Assembly (NCBI RefSeq): GCF_905372525.1
Contig: NZ_CAJPPN010000048.1
Span: 1-17,072, forward strand
Source of the DNA: an uncultured Porphyromonas sp.
GTDB lineage: Bacteria; Bacteroidota; Bacteroidia; Bacteroidales; Porphyromonadaceae
DNA: 17,072 nucleotides
Reading direction: 5' to 3'
Under the pieces are notes generated by a model. The model did no database searches and was not told the DNA's origin. It saw only the letters and a program-made list of their open reading frames with translations. The stretch's first letter is position 1; each line of letters opens with the position of its first letter. Positions 1 to 6,666 of the stretch are shown piece after piece. A program made the translations under genes and the position numbers.

Positions 1-28
1 GGAGAGGGGCTGGGGTATATAAACAAGG

Positions 29-83
29 GCGAGGGGCTATCCCCCTCCTCCCCCATAGGAGAAGAGGAGGGATAGCCCCTCGC
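29..83 (-). terminator. Strong intrinsic terminator after ackA
   Basis: A perfect 15-bp inverted repeat (29-43 with 69-83) is extended inward by a further 8 bp (43-50 with 64-71) after a small bulge. Read on the minus strand it lies about 50 nt past the ackA stop codon and is followed by a moderately T-rich stretch (CCTTGTTTATATAC). It probably ends the pta-ackA transcript. Function is inferred from position and structure. Confidence 0.75.
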
Positions 84-129
84 TCAGTAGCTCTATATAT
101 GTGGGGACGTCAAGGGTGTCCCGAGGAGA

Positions 130-1383
130 CTACTTCGAGAGGATCTCGTAGGTATCCTTAGCGATCATGTACTCCTCGTCGGTAGCGACGACGACGACCT
201 TGACTCGGCTGTCGGCCGCACTGATCACCATGCTCTTGCCCCCGACGGCCTGAGCATTGAGGGTCTCATCGAGCTTGATTCCCATGAACTCTAGTCCCTG
301 ACAGACGTCGGTACGCATTGGGGGACGGTTCTCCCCTACTCCTGCGGTGAAGACGAGCAGATCCAGCCCACCGAGGGCAGCGGCATAGGCTCCGACGTAC
401 TTCTTGATCCGATAGGCATGCATCGCTAGGGCTAGGGCATCTCGGTGGCTTCCGCCCTCGGCAGCCTTGGCGATGTCACGCATGTCTGAGCCCTGAGTGC
501 CGATACCCGAGATACCGCTCTTCTTGGTCAGTAGGTAGGTGAGATCGGCTGGATCGAGGGTGGTCTTCTTGGGGTCTGCCTTCTTGAGGTAGGGGGCGAT
601 GAACTCGGGGTCGAAGTCCTTCTTCGTGAGCAGGAAGTCCAGTACCCCACTATCTATATCCCCAGCACGTGTCCCCATGATGAGGCCTTCGCTCGGGGTA
701 AGTCCCATCGAGGTATCGATGCTCTTCCCATTGAGGATAGCTGCCATAGAGGCACCGCTACCGATGTGTGCTGTGACGATACGGCTGTTCCCTAGGTCGA
801 TACCTGCGATCTCTGCACCACGGCGACTGACGAAGTCGTGGCTCGTACCGTGGAAGCCATAGCGGCGGATGCGGTACTTCTCATAGAAGGCATAGGGGAG
901 GGCATACATATAGGCATGCTCGGGCATCGTCTGGTGGAAGGCCGTATCGAAGACCCCGACCTGAGGAGTATTGGGCAGGACCTTCGTCACCGCCTCGATC
1001 CCTAGGATGTTCGCAGGGTTGTGGAGCGGAGCTAGCTGGGCGCACTCGTGGAGCTTATCGATAACCTCGGGGGTGATACGCACGCTCTGGGCGAAGCGTT
1101 CGCCACCATGCACGAGGCGGTGCCCGATGGCGTCGATCTCGTCAAAGGACTCGACGAAGTGCTCCTCCCGGAGGATGTCCAGGATGATCTCTACGCCACG
1201 GGTGTGGTTGGGGATGTCGAGGTGACGCTCCTCCTTCTTGCCGTCTGGCTTACGGAAGGTGATGAAGGGGTCAGTGATGCCTACACGCTCTTCGTTGCCC
1301 GAGGTGAGTACCCGGTAGGTGGGGAGCTCGATGAGGGCAAACTTCAGTGAGGAGCTACCGCAGTTGAGGACTAAAATCTTCAT
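130..1383 (-). CDS. ackA: Acetate kinase
   Basis: Cytoplasmic ASKHA-fold kinase that converts acetyl phosphate and ADP to acetate and ATP, the energy-yielding step of acetate fermentation. The 417 residues are slightly longer than the usual ~400. Visible family motifs are NCGSSSLKF (7-15), GHRLVHGGE with the catalytic-type Arg89, VFDTAFH with Asp146, YGFHGTSH (175-182), DTSMGLTP...MGTRAGD with Arg239, GVGEN (348-352) and the C-terminal ATDEE (400-404). The nucleotide/phosphate loop reads HIGSGAS where many acetate kinases have HLGNGxS; the change is small and the remaining active-site residues are intact. It lies 39 nt downstream of pta on the same strand, so the two enzymes are very likely one transcript, ended by the hairpin at 29-83. 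Confidence 0.97.
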   Translation of the reverse strand: MKILVLNCGSSSLKFALIELPTYRVLTSGNEERVGITDPFITFRKPDGKKEERHLDIPNHTRGVEIILDILREEHFVESFDEIDAIGHRLVHGGERFAQSVRITPEVIDKLHECAQLAPLHNPANILGIEAVTKVLPNTPQVGVFDTAFHQTMPEHAYMYALPYAFYEKYRIRRYGFHGTSHDFVSRRGAEIAGIDLGNSRIVTAHIGSGASMAAILNGKSIDTSMGLTPSEGLIMGTRAGDIDSGVLDFLLTKKDFDPEFIAPYLKKADPKKTTLDPADLTYLLTKKSGISGIGTQGSDMRDIAKAAEGGSHRDALALAMHAYRIKKYVGAYAAALGGLDLLVFTAGVGENRPPMRTDVCQGLEFMGIKLDETLNAQAVGGKSMVISAADSRVKVVVVATDEEYMIAKDTYEILSK

Positions 1384-1422
1384 AAGATAGGTATTCTGTG
1401 TTGTGGGGAGGGGCGGATGAGT

Positions 1423-2439
1423 CTAGCCCTTCTTGGCCTTGAGGGCTATGGACTGATTAGCTGTGATAGCAGCCATCTTGTAGATATCCTCTACGGAGGC
1501 ACCACGGCTTAGGTCATTGACGGGGGCAGCCATACCCTGTAGGATCGGTCCTACAGCCTCGGCACCGGCTAGACGCTGGACGAGCTTGTAGCCAATATTC
1601 CCCGCCTCGAGCGTGGGGAAGATGAGGACGTTGGCCTTACCTGCCACGGGGCTACCGGGAGCTTTGAGGGCAGCGACCTTGCCCACGAGGGCGGCGTCGA
1701 GCTGGAGCTCGCCATCGAGCTGGAGGTCGGGAGCCTGCTCCTTGGCTAGGCGGGTAGCCTCGACGACCTTGTCGACCATCTCGTGGTGTGCACTCCCCTT
1801 GGTGGAGAAGCTAAGCATAGCGATACGTGGCTCTATACCTGCGATAGCCCGAGCGGACTCAGCGGAGGAGATAGCGATCTGTGCGAGCTCGGTAGCCGTA
1901 GGATTAGGCATCACGGCGCAGTCGGCGAAGAGGAGTAGGCCGTTGTCGCCATAGTCACCATGGGGGAGGAACATCATGAAGATACCGCTCACACAGCTGA
2001 TCCCTGGGGTAGTCTTGATGATCTGTAGGGCAGGACGTAGGACGTCCCCCGTAGCGTTGATAGCTCCTGCGAGCTCTCCGTCCGCATCACCAGCCTTGAT
2101 CATGAGGCAGCCGAGGTAGAGAGGATCCTCGACGAGGATAGCGGCCTGCTCCTCGGTGAGGCCCTTGGACTTGCGGAGCTGTAGGAGTAGGTCGATGTAG
2201 GCCTGCTTCTTAGCGTGCTTCTTGGGGTCTAGCAGCGTCGCCTTCTCGATATTGCGTAGGCCGAGGTCATGCGCACGAGAGCGGATGGAGTAGGGGTCAC
2301 CGATGAGCGTGAGGCGGACGACGCCGTCACGTAGGAGACGGTCAGCGGCCTTGAGGGTACGTTCTTCTGTGCCTTCGGGGAATACGATGTGCTGAGGGTT
2401 AGCTTTAGCCCTGTCAATGATGTCTTGAATCAAGTCCAT
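1423..2439 (-). CDS. pta: Phosphate acetyltransferase
   Basis: Transfers the acetyl group of acetyl-CoA to phosphate, giving acetyl phosphate for AckA. The 338-residue protein is the short form: a catalytic PTA/PTB domain without the N-terminal regulatory domains of the ~700-residue enterobacterial enzyme. Family signatures are PEGTEERTL (21-29), GDADGELAGA (117-126), SFSTKGSA (210-217), FPTLEAGNIGYK (274-285), GPILQGM (297-303) and NDLSRG (308-313). The start codon is the first in frame and leaves a leader containing a TAnnTTTG box at 2478-2485. First gene of the pta-ackA operon. Confidence 0.96.
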   Translation of the reverse strand: MDLIQDIIDRAKANPQHIVFPEGTEERTLKAADRLLRDGVVRLTLIGDPYSIRSRAHDLGLRNIEKATLLDPKKHAKKQAYIDLLLQLRKSKGLTEEQAAILVEDPLYLGCLMIKAGDADGELAGAINATGDVLRPALQIIKTTPGISCVSGIFMMFLPHGDYGDNGLLLFADCAVMPNPTATELAQIAISSAESARAIAGIEPRIAMLSFSTKGSAHHEMVDKVVEATRLAKEQAPDLQLDGELQLDAALVGKVAALKAPGSPVAGKANVLIFPTLEAGNIGYKLVQRLAGAEAVGPILQGMAAPVNDLSRGASVEDIYKMAAITANQSIALKAKKG

Positions 2440-2477
2440 AGCGACGATAAATTGATGTTAGAAGATTTCACTATGCC

Positions 2478-2485
2478 CAAAGGTA
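2478..2485 (-). promoter_or_regulatory. Candidate -7 promoter box of pta
   Basis: TACCTTTG on the minus strand matches the Bacteroidetes -7 consensus TAnnTTTG, 38 nt upstream of the pta start. No good TTG -33 element is visible at the expected 19-21 nt spacing, so the call rests on the -7 match and position. Confidence 0.45.
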
Positions 2486-2525
2486 CGCATTCTAAGGGAT
2501 ATACCCGCACTCTAGCGACAAGAAA

Positions 2526-2549
2526 GGGGAGGGGATCACTCCCCTCCCC
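2526..2549 (-). terminator. Intrinsic terminator between fba and pta
   Basis: A perfect 10-bp GC-rich stem (2526-2535 with 2540-2549) with a 4-nt loop. On the minus strand it is followed directly by TTTCTTG, so it looks like a classical terminator for transcripts coming from fba, about 190 nt past the fba stop codon and just upstream of the pta promoter box. Confidence 0.6.
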
Positions 2550-2742
2550 CCCGAGGACGACTCCCCGACGGGGGACACTCCTCCCCCCAGAGCTACTATA
2601 CCCATACGTGCCCACATACCTATATATAATATAGAGGACAGCCCGACACTGAGGAGCGTGGAGGCTACCTCGGTGCCGAGCTGTCGCTCTGGGGGCTCAC
2701 CAGACGAGCCCGTCTAGTGAGGGAGGGTACTTGGGCTACCGA
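2550..2742 (-). other. Structured 3' region of fba, possible small RNA
   Basis: No coding frame is convincing here. Read on the minus strand after the fba stop codon the stretch contains a hairpin at 2696-2721 (two 5-bp blocks separated by one mismatch), a tight CTCGG/CCGAG inverted repeat at 2669-2680, an AT-rich island near 2618-2633, and then the terminator at 2526-2549. It may be an fba 3' UTR with two termination sites, or a 3'-UTR-derived small RNA. No separate promoter box was found. Confidence 0.35.
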
Positions 2743-3738
2743 CTAGAGGCGGTCGTTAGAGCCAAGGACGTTGATGATCTTGTGCATGTAGAGCTTCTTG
2801 AGCGACTCACGAGCTGGACCGAGGTACTTACGTGGGTCGAACTCAGCAGGGTTCGTAGCGAAGACCTTACGGATAGCAGCCGTCATAGCCAGACGACCAT
2901 CGGAGTCGATGTTGATCTTGCACACAGCGCTCTTAGCAGCCTGACGGAGCTGTTCTTCGGGGATACCGACAGCGTCCTTCAGAGCACCACCGTACTGGTT
3001 GATCGTAGCGACCTCGTCCTGGGGGACAGAGGAAGAGCCGTGGAGCACGATGGGGAAGCCAGGGATCTGCTTTTCGATCTCAGCGAGGATGTCGAAGCGC
3101 AGAGGGGGAGGTACGAGGATCCCGTTGGCGTCACGCTTGCACTGCTCGGGGGTGAACTTGTTTGCCCCGTGCGACGTACCGATGGAGATAGCCAGCGAGT
3201 CTACACCCGTCTTGCTGACGAAGTCGATGACCTCGGCAGGCTCGGTGTAGGTGTGGTGCTCTGCTACGACATCGTCCTCGATACCAGCGAGTACGCCGAG
3301 CTCACCCTCTACGGTGACGTCGTACTGGTGGGCATACTCGACGACAGAGCGTGTCAGGGCGACATTCTCGTCATAGGGGAGGTGTGAGCCGTCGATCATG
3401 ACAGAGGAGAAGCCCATCTGGATACAGCTCTTGCAGAGCTCTAGGCTATCACCGTGGTCGAGGTGTAGAGCGATCTGGGGGTTGGGGCAGCCGAGCTCCT
3501 TTGCGTACTCGACAGCACCCTGAGCCATATAGCGCAGGAGCGTTTGGTTAGCGTACTTACGTGCGCCACTGGAGACCTGGAGGATGACGGGGGACTTCGT
3601 TTCCACGACAGCTCCGATGATAGCCTGGAGCTGCTCCATGTTATTGAAGTTGAACGCAGGGATAGCATAGCCACCCTTGATAGCCTTGGCAAACATCTCG
3701 CGTGTATTGACCAAGCCTAGTTCCTTGTAACTAACCAT
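2743..3738 (-). CDS. fba: Class II fructose-1,6-bisphosphate aldolase
   Basis: Zinc-dependent aldolase of glycolysis and gluconeogenesis, interconverting fructose 1,6-bisphosphate with dihydroxyacetone phosphate and glyceraldehyde 3-phosphate. The 331-residue protein carries the class II signature LHLDHGD (91-97; Asp94 as catalytic acid, His95 as a zinc ligand), MIDGSHLPYDEN (114-125), VEGELG (143-148), the second zinc histidine in GTSHG (His190) and the third in LHGSSS (His233), followed by NIDSD (276-280). The start agrees with a promoter box 47 nt upstream. It stands alone between dprA and pta, with a structured 3' region. A related tagatose-bisphosphate aldolase is the only realistic alternative, and the context favours fba. 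Confidence 0.94.
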   Translation of the reverse strand: MVSYKELGLVNTREMFAKAIKGGYAIPAFNFNNMEQLQAIIGAVVETKSPVILQVSSGARKYANQTLLRYMAQGAVEYAKELGCPNPQIALHLDHGDSLELCKSCIQMGFSSVMIDGSHLPYDENVALTRSVVEYAHQYDVTVEGELGVLAGIEDDVVAEHHTYTEPAEVIDFVSKTGVDSLAISIGTSHGANKFTPEQCKRDANGILVPPPLRFDILAEIEKQIPGFPIVLHGSSSVPQDEVATINQYGGALKDAVGIPEEQLRQAAKSAVCKINIDSDGRLAMTAAIRKVFATNPAEFDPRKYLGPARESLKKLYMHKIINVLGSNDRL

Positions 3739-3785
3739 TTGTATTGACTTAAATTAAAGACGGTTTAAAAACTAGTTCTCTACCG

Positions 3786-3793
3786 CAAAGATA
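3786..3793 (-). promoter_or_regulatory. Candidate -7 promoter box of fba
   Basis: TATCTTTG on the minus strand, a full match to TAnnTTTG, in an unusually AT-rich stretch 47 nt upstream of fba. The -33 region has TTA at 20-nt spacing instead of TTG, so that element is weak. Confidence 0.55.
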
Positions 3794-3847
3794 GAATAAA
3801 TAAACTGAATGCCTAATGATTTCTTTAAATTGTTAGCATAAGTATCC

Positions 3848-3890
3848 TATCCCACCGATCCGACTCCATTATATATAGGTATCCCACCGA
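3848..3890. repeat. Pair of 11-bp direct repeats upstream of fba
   Basis: TATCCCACCGA occurs at 3848-3858 and again at 3880-3890, 32 bp apart (about three helical turns). The pair lies upstream of the fba promoter box and downstream of dprA. It could be an operator pair or chance; nothing else supports a function. Confidence 0.35.
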
Positions 3891-3917
3891 GGCAATCGGG
3901 ACGCTCCGACCGTGCCT
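3890..3917 (-). terminator. Possible terminator of dprA
   Basis: An imperfect hairpin (AGGCA with TGCCT outside, TCGG with CCGA inside, with an asymmetric internal loop) overlaps the first base after the dprA coding end. No T-tract follows, so this is weak. Confidence 0.3.
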
Positions 3918-4786
3918 TAACTAGGGGTAAGGAGTAGCTGATGGGGCTGGGCAAGCCCCTCTCGGAGCAACCATTGATTACCTCCGCTCACCTCACTATA
4001 GGTCTCATACTGCTGGGCGAAGCAGGGCACTCCATACCTCCGGGCAAAGCGCACGGTGTGGAGCGTCCCGCTCTCGAGACCACACTGCACGACCAGCACC
4101 TCGGTGGCAAGGGTCGCCAGCAGGCGATCACGGACGACGAACTGCCACCTCCCCATAGAGCTCCCCGGGGGATACTCCGAGAGGACGAGCCCGCCCTGCC
4201 TGAGTAGAGCACGCTGCAGCGCAGCATGCTCCCTCGGGTAGGTCTCATCTAGTCCTGTGGCGACGACGGCGACACCCCGCCCCCCTATCTCGAGGCAGGT
4301 ACGGTGTGCCTCGGCATCACAGCCCCGAGCTAGACCGCTCAGGATGATAGCTCCCCGCCCGACGAGCTCCCGAGTCACCCTGCGTACATGGGCTAGCCCC
4401 TCCCCGTCGGGCATGCGTGTCCCGATGACCGCCACGCGCCTGGGCTCCCCTAGGAGCTCATGTGCCCCGAGGGTATAGAGGAGTGGGGGGCAGTGTGCCC
4501 CGAGACGTCTGCGTACGACACGGGGGTAGGAGGCACTACTAGAGGGGGACACCCCGATACCGAGCTCGGCACATCGCCCGAGGATCACCTCAGCCTCCTC
4601 GCCGTAGCGCTGTAACTCCTGCTCGTAGAGGGCAAGCCCACTCGGTAGCTCCAGTGGTAGCTCATCGGGTGCGGGGAGGGTGCCCAGCAGGGTATTGATC
4701 TCTGGAGAGCGAAGGCCTGCCAGCTGTAGGGCTAGAGCCTGCACGCACTGCTCCTGCACGCTCTCCGTTGGTATCATAGCCATCAT
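3917..4786 (-). CDS. dprA: Short, divergent DprA-like protein
   Basis: DprA (Smf) proteins bind incoming single-stranded DNA and load RecA during natural transformation. From the chosen start the product has 289 residues. The Rossmann core is recognisable: AVIGTR (119-124), SGLARGCDAEAH (150-161), VAVVATGLDETYP (172-184), SEYPPGS (203-209) and ESGTLHT (238-244). It lacks a C-terminal winged-helix domain, and the usual F-P-x-R-N-R loop reads FVVRDR (216-221), so Pro and Asn are both replaced. The open frame runs 33 codons further upstream to 4885, but that part overlaps a terminator hairpin (4852-4886) and a promoter box (4794-4801), so the ATG at 4786 (or 4783, 4777) is preferred. It may be a second, specialised DprA-family protein instead of the main competence factor. 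Confidence 0.8.
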   Translation of the reverse strand: MMAMIPTESVQEQCVQALALQLAGLRSPEINTLLGTLPAPDELPLELPSGLALYEQELQRYGEEAEVILGRCAELGIGVSPSSSASYPRVVRRRLGAHCPPLLYTLGAHELLGEPRRVAVIGTRMPDGEGLAHVRRVTRELVGRGAIILSGLARGCDAEAHRTCLEIGGRGVAVVATGLDETYPREHAALQRALLRQGGLVLSEYPPGSSMGRWQFVVRDRLLATLATEVLVVQCGLESGTLHTVRFARRYGVPCFAQQYETYSEVSGGNQWLLREGLAQPHQLLLTPS

Positions 4787-4793
4787 AGTGACA

Positions 4794-4801
4794 CAAAGGT
4801 A
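4794..4801 (-). promoter_or_regulatory. Candidate -7 promoter box of dprA
   Basis: TACCTTTG on the minus strand matches TAnnTTTG. It ends only 7 nt before the ATG at 4786, so the transcript would be leaderless or nearly so. This box also argues against the upstream start at 4885. Confidence 0.45.
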
Positions 4802-4851
4802 CACAAAGCCCGCACTCCCCCCCACTCGCCCCTTCCTCCCTAGATAGCGAC

Positions 4852-4886
4852 AATGCCCACCACCCCGCTCTGGGGTGATGGGCATT
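4852..4886 (-). terminator. Terminator-like hairpin after the first micro-gene
   Basis: A 15-position stem with one mismatch (4852-4866 with 4872-4886) and a 5-nt loop lies 69 nt past the stop codon of the micro-gene at 4956-5099. No T-tract follows on the minus strand. It probably separates the lipoprotein/micro-gene transcript from dprA. Confidence 0.55.
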
Positions 4887-4955
4887 ATACTTCTTCAGCT
4901 AGGGGCTGTAGCCCCACTCAGGAGGATCGACCGAGGCCAAACCCTCTAGGGGTGA

Positions 4956-5099
4956 CTAGATATTGTCGTTCCAGTCGCCACCGTCCTCGATCCCTTCGAT
5001 CTCCCCACCAACGGAGAAACCAATGAGGAAGCTAAGACCATGGTTGAGCTCGAAGATCTCGGCCTGCGGCTGTTGATATATTTCCTTCTGTATATTCAT
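4956..5099 (-). CDS. 47-residue acidic micro-protein, paired with fimbrillin-like lipoprotein
   Basis: I do not recognise a named family. The minus-strand frame starts at ATG 5099, 26 nt after the stop codon of the lipoprotein gene, and ends with TAG at 4956-4958. The product has no signal peptide or membrane helix. It has Y-x-x-P (Tyr8, Pro11), a hydrophobic centre ending in GFS (27-29) and a Gly/Asp/Glu-rich tail with one Trp (43). A micro-protein of the same length and pattern follows the related lipoprotein gene (9206-9349), and the two align over their whole length with a one-residue offset; this recurrence is the main reason to believe it is coding. The role is unknown. A small cargo or accessory peptide for the lipoprotein, or a regulator, are guesses. 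Confidence 0.65.
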   Translation of the reverse strand: MNIQKEIYQQPQAEIFELNHGLSFLIGFSVGGEIEGIEDGGDWNDNI

Positions 5100-5125
5100 G
5101 TTCGTTACTTGCTTCATTAGGGTGA

Positions 5126-6355
5126 TTAGTGACCTACCATGTCAAGGGTCGTAGAGACTACGATACCTTCCTTCTCCTTCTTGAGGGGACTGAGGTACGT
5201 GGTTCTTCCCTTGATGAGCTCGTTGTTTCCGTTGCGATAGAGCACCTGGATCGAGGGACCAGAGGCATTCTTGCTCTCACGATCAGCGAGTAGGCTGGTA
5301 GCGATGGGCATATAGATCACATACTCTCTGCTCTCGTCTCGTGATAGAGCCTCCCTGTTAGTGAGGTAAACCGTGTAGTTACGCTCTGGATGATCATCAT
5401 CGCCTACCTGAGGCGTGATGAGTAGAGGGAGGAGGACATTGACGGTCTTCCCATTCTTTCTAACTGGTGCGATTGTGGGCTCTTCCATTCGGAGAGAGGC
5501 ACGCCCTACCCCATCGACCTTCAGTCCCCAAGGCTTTAGGCTCTCCATATAGGCACTGTTATTCTTAACTGTGGCACGGAGAATTACCCCCTTCATCTTG
5601 AGCTTGATATTGGGGAAGAGGATATAGGGGTGATTGTTCACCTTGTCCTTGTAGTTTTCAGAGGCTAGGACGGGCTTGATATTCTCAGCGACGAAGACAG
5701 GGCGAGTACTATGGCTACCCCGAGGTGCATCGTTCTCCACTACGTAGGGGATCGGCTTAGTGAGGTCGAGGTCATTCGCACCATAGGTGTAGAGGGCGTC
5801 TTCTGGTGCCACCTTCTGATCGGACCAGACACCATCCTTGTGGGCTAGACCAGTCTTATTGAAGCCAACGACTAGGGTTGCACTCATCTTCTCGGGATCG
5901 AGCCAGACCTTGTCCGTGGTGCGTCTAAGACCAGATGATGGGAGGGTGAACTGCCCCTGTGTGGTTCGTGGAGCTTCCGTCTTGCACTCGAAGGTAGTCA
6001 CCGTACGACCTCCGACAGTCTGCTTCCGGAGGGTGAGCATGACCTCACGCATCTGATAGGGGACATTATCCCCTTTTGTTATGAGGTAGTCCTCATCGTT
6101 GTTGTAGATACAGAGGAGGGCAGGGATCTCATCCTCACTGAAGACAGGTGAGTAGGCGGTCTTTCCGTTAGCACCGGTATAGGTCTCGTACGAAAGGGCC
6201 TTAGCCATGTCCTCATCGATGGTCCCATTCAGGGCGATGGTGATACGATCACCGGCCTGCTCCTGCTGGGTCTGCTTCACTACGGGTTCGTTTGCTTCCT
6301 TGCCACAGGCACTCAGGAGTGCTAGGGAGGCAAGCATTAGAATACTTTTCTTCAT
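5126..6355 (-). CDS. Fimbrillin-like surface lipoprotein (copy A)
   Basis: A 409-residue lipoprotein. The start is placed at ATG 6355 because it begins a proper lipoprotein signal peptide (two Lys, hydrophobic core, lipobox LLSAC with Cys17); the frame continues 15 codons upstream to 6400, but that part lies in a leader hairpin and would bury the signal. After Cys17 comes GKEANEP, then a beta-rich protein with ITIALNGTI (38-46), IPALLCIYNND (77-87), IKLKMKGVILRATVKNN (250-266) and REYVIYMP (343-350). The general layout recalls FimA/Mfa-type fimbrillins or their minor tip subunits, but no diagnostic motif proves this. It is related to the lipoprotein at 9451-10506 by the same four blocks in the same order. 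It is followed by a 47-codon micro-gene. Export to the outer membrane or surface is inferred. Confidence 0.7.
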   Translation of the reverse strand: MKKSILMLASLALLSACGKEANEPVVKQTQQEQAGDRITIALNGTIDEDMAKALSYETYTGANGKTAYSPVFSEDEIPALLCIYNNDEDYLITKGDNVPYQMREVMLTLRKQTVGGRTVTTFECKTEAPRTTQGQFTLPSSGLRRTTDKVWLDPEKMSATLVVGFNKTGLAHKDGVWSDQKVAPEDALYTYGANDLDLTKPIPYVVENDAPRGSHSTRPVFVAENIKPVLASENYKDKVNNHPYILFPNIKLKMKGVILRATVKNNSAYMESLKPWGLKVDGVGRASLRMEEPTIAPVRKNGKTVNVLLPLLITPQVGDDDHPERNYTVYLTNREALSRDESREYVIYMPIATSLLADRESKNASGPSIQVLYRNGNNELIKGRTTYLSPLKKEKEGIVVSTTLDMVGH

Positions 6356-6365
6356 TGACAGTGAT

Positions 6366-6431
6366 AAAAAAGCTGTATGATTTATTCCAATTCGTCGCAT
6401 CCTACGCCATACAGCTCAGCGTAGACTACGC
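6366..6431 (-). promoter_or_regulatory. Attenuator-like structure in the leader of lipoprotein A
   Basis: On the minus strand, AGCTGTATG (6408-6416) can pair over 9 bp with CATACAGCT (6371-6379), followed at once by five more T (6366-6370), 10 nt before the start codon: a terminator shape with a long 28-nt loop. Just upstream, CTACGC (6419-6424) can pair either with GCGTAG before it (6426-6431, 1-nt spacer, so the innermost pair must open) or with GCGTAG after it (6402-6407), and the second choice encloses the terminator's first arm in an 11-nt loop. These mutually exclusive pairings are seen in the sequence; the regulatory role is inferred. The stem has only four G-C pairs, so termination may be weak. 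Confidence 0.45.
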
Positions 6432-6636
6432 TCAGCACTAGTCGCAGACGAGTCCTCTGGCAGGCCACATCTACCTGTCAGCACTCTTGTGATGTCTATG
6501 CTGGGTGCTTTACAATCTCTTGCGGAAATCTTGTCTCCAATATGAAGAATAAGGCTCGGCATGATCGCTTATGCTGGGAACCTCCCAAACCTTCTCTTCG
6601 CCCCCTAATACAGGCGGAAACTTTAAAATCCAGGTG

Positions 6637-6666
6637 CAAAGATATTAAAAAGAAGTAACAATGCAA
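6637..6666 (-). promoter_or_regulatory. Promoter of fimbrillin-like lipoprotein A
   Basis: The best promoter in the window: TATCTTTG at 6637-6644 with TTG at 6664-6666, separated by exactly 19 nt, matching the Bacteroidetes -33/-7 arrangement, in an AT-rich stretch. It implies a leader of roughly 275-280 nt before the start at 6355. Confidence 0.65.

Noticed and set aside
2389..2634. 81-codon plus-strand frame across the pta start and intergenic hairpin
   Set aside because: It runs antisense through the pta start, the promoter box and the terminator, with no recognisable features.
2731..3387. 218-codon plus-strand frame opposite fba
   Set aside because: It lies entirely antisense to a clearly conserved aldolase gene and reflects its codon structure.
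6356..6400. Fifteen-codon N-terminal extension of lipoprotein A
   Set aside because: It precedes a perfect lipoprotein signal peptide and lies within the leader hairpin and its T-tract.
6371..6416. Short inverted repeat as an invertible promoter switch
   Set aside because: The arms are only 9 bp, enclose 28 nt and contain no promoter; a T-run follows directly, which fits a terminator better.
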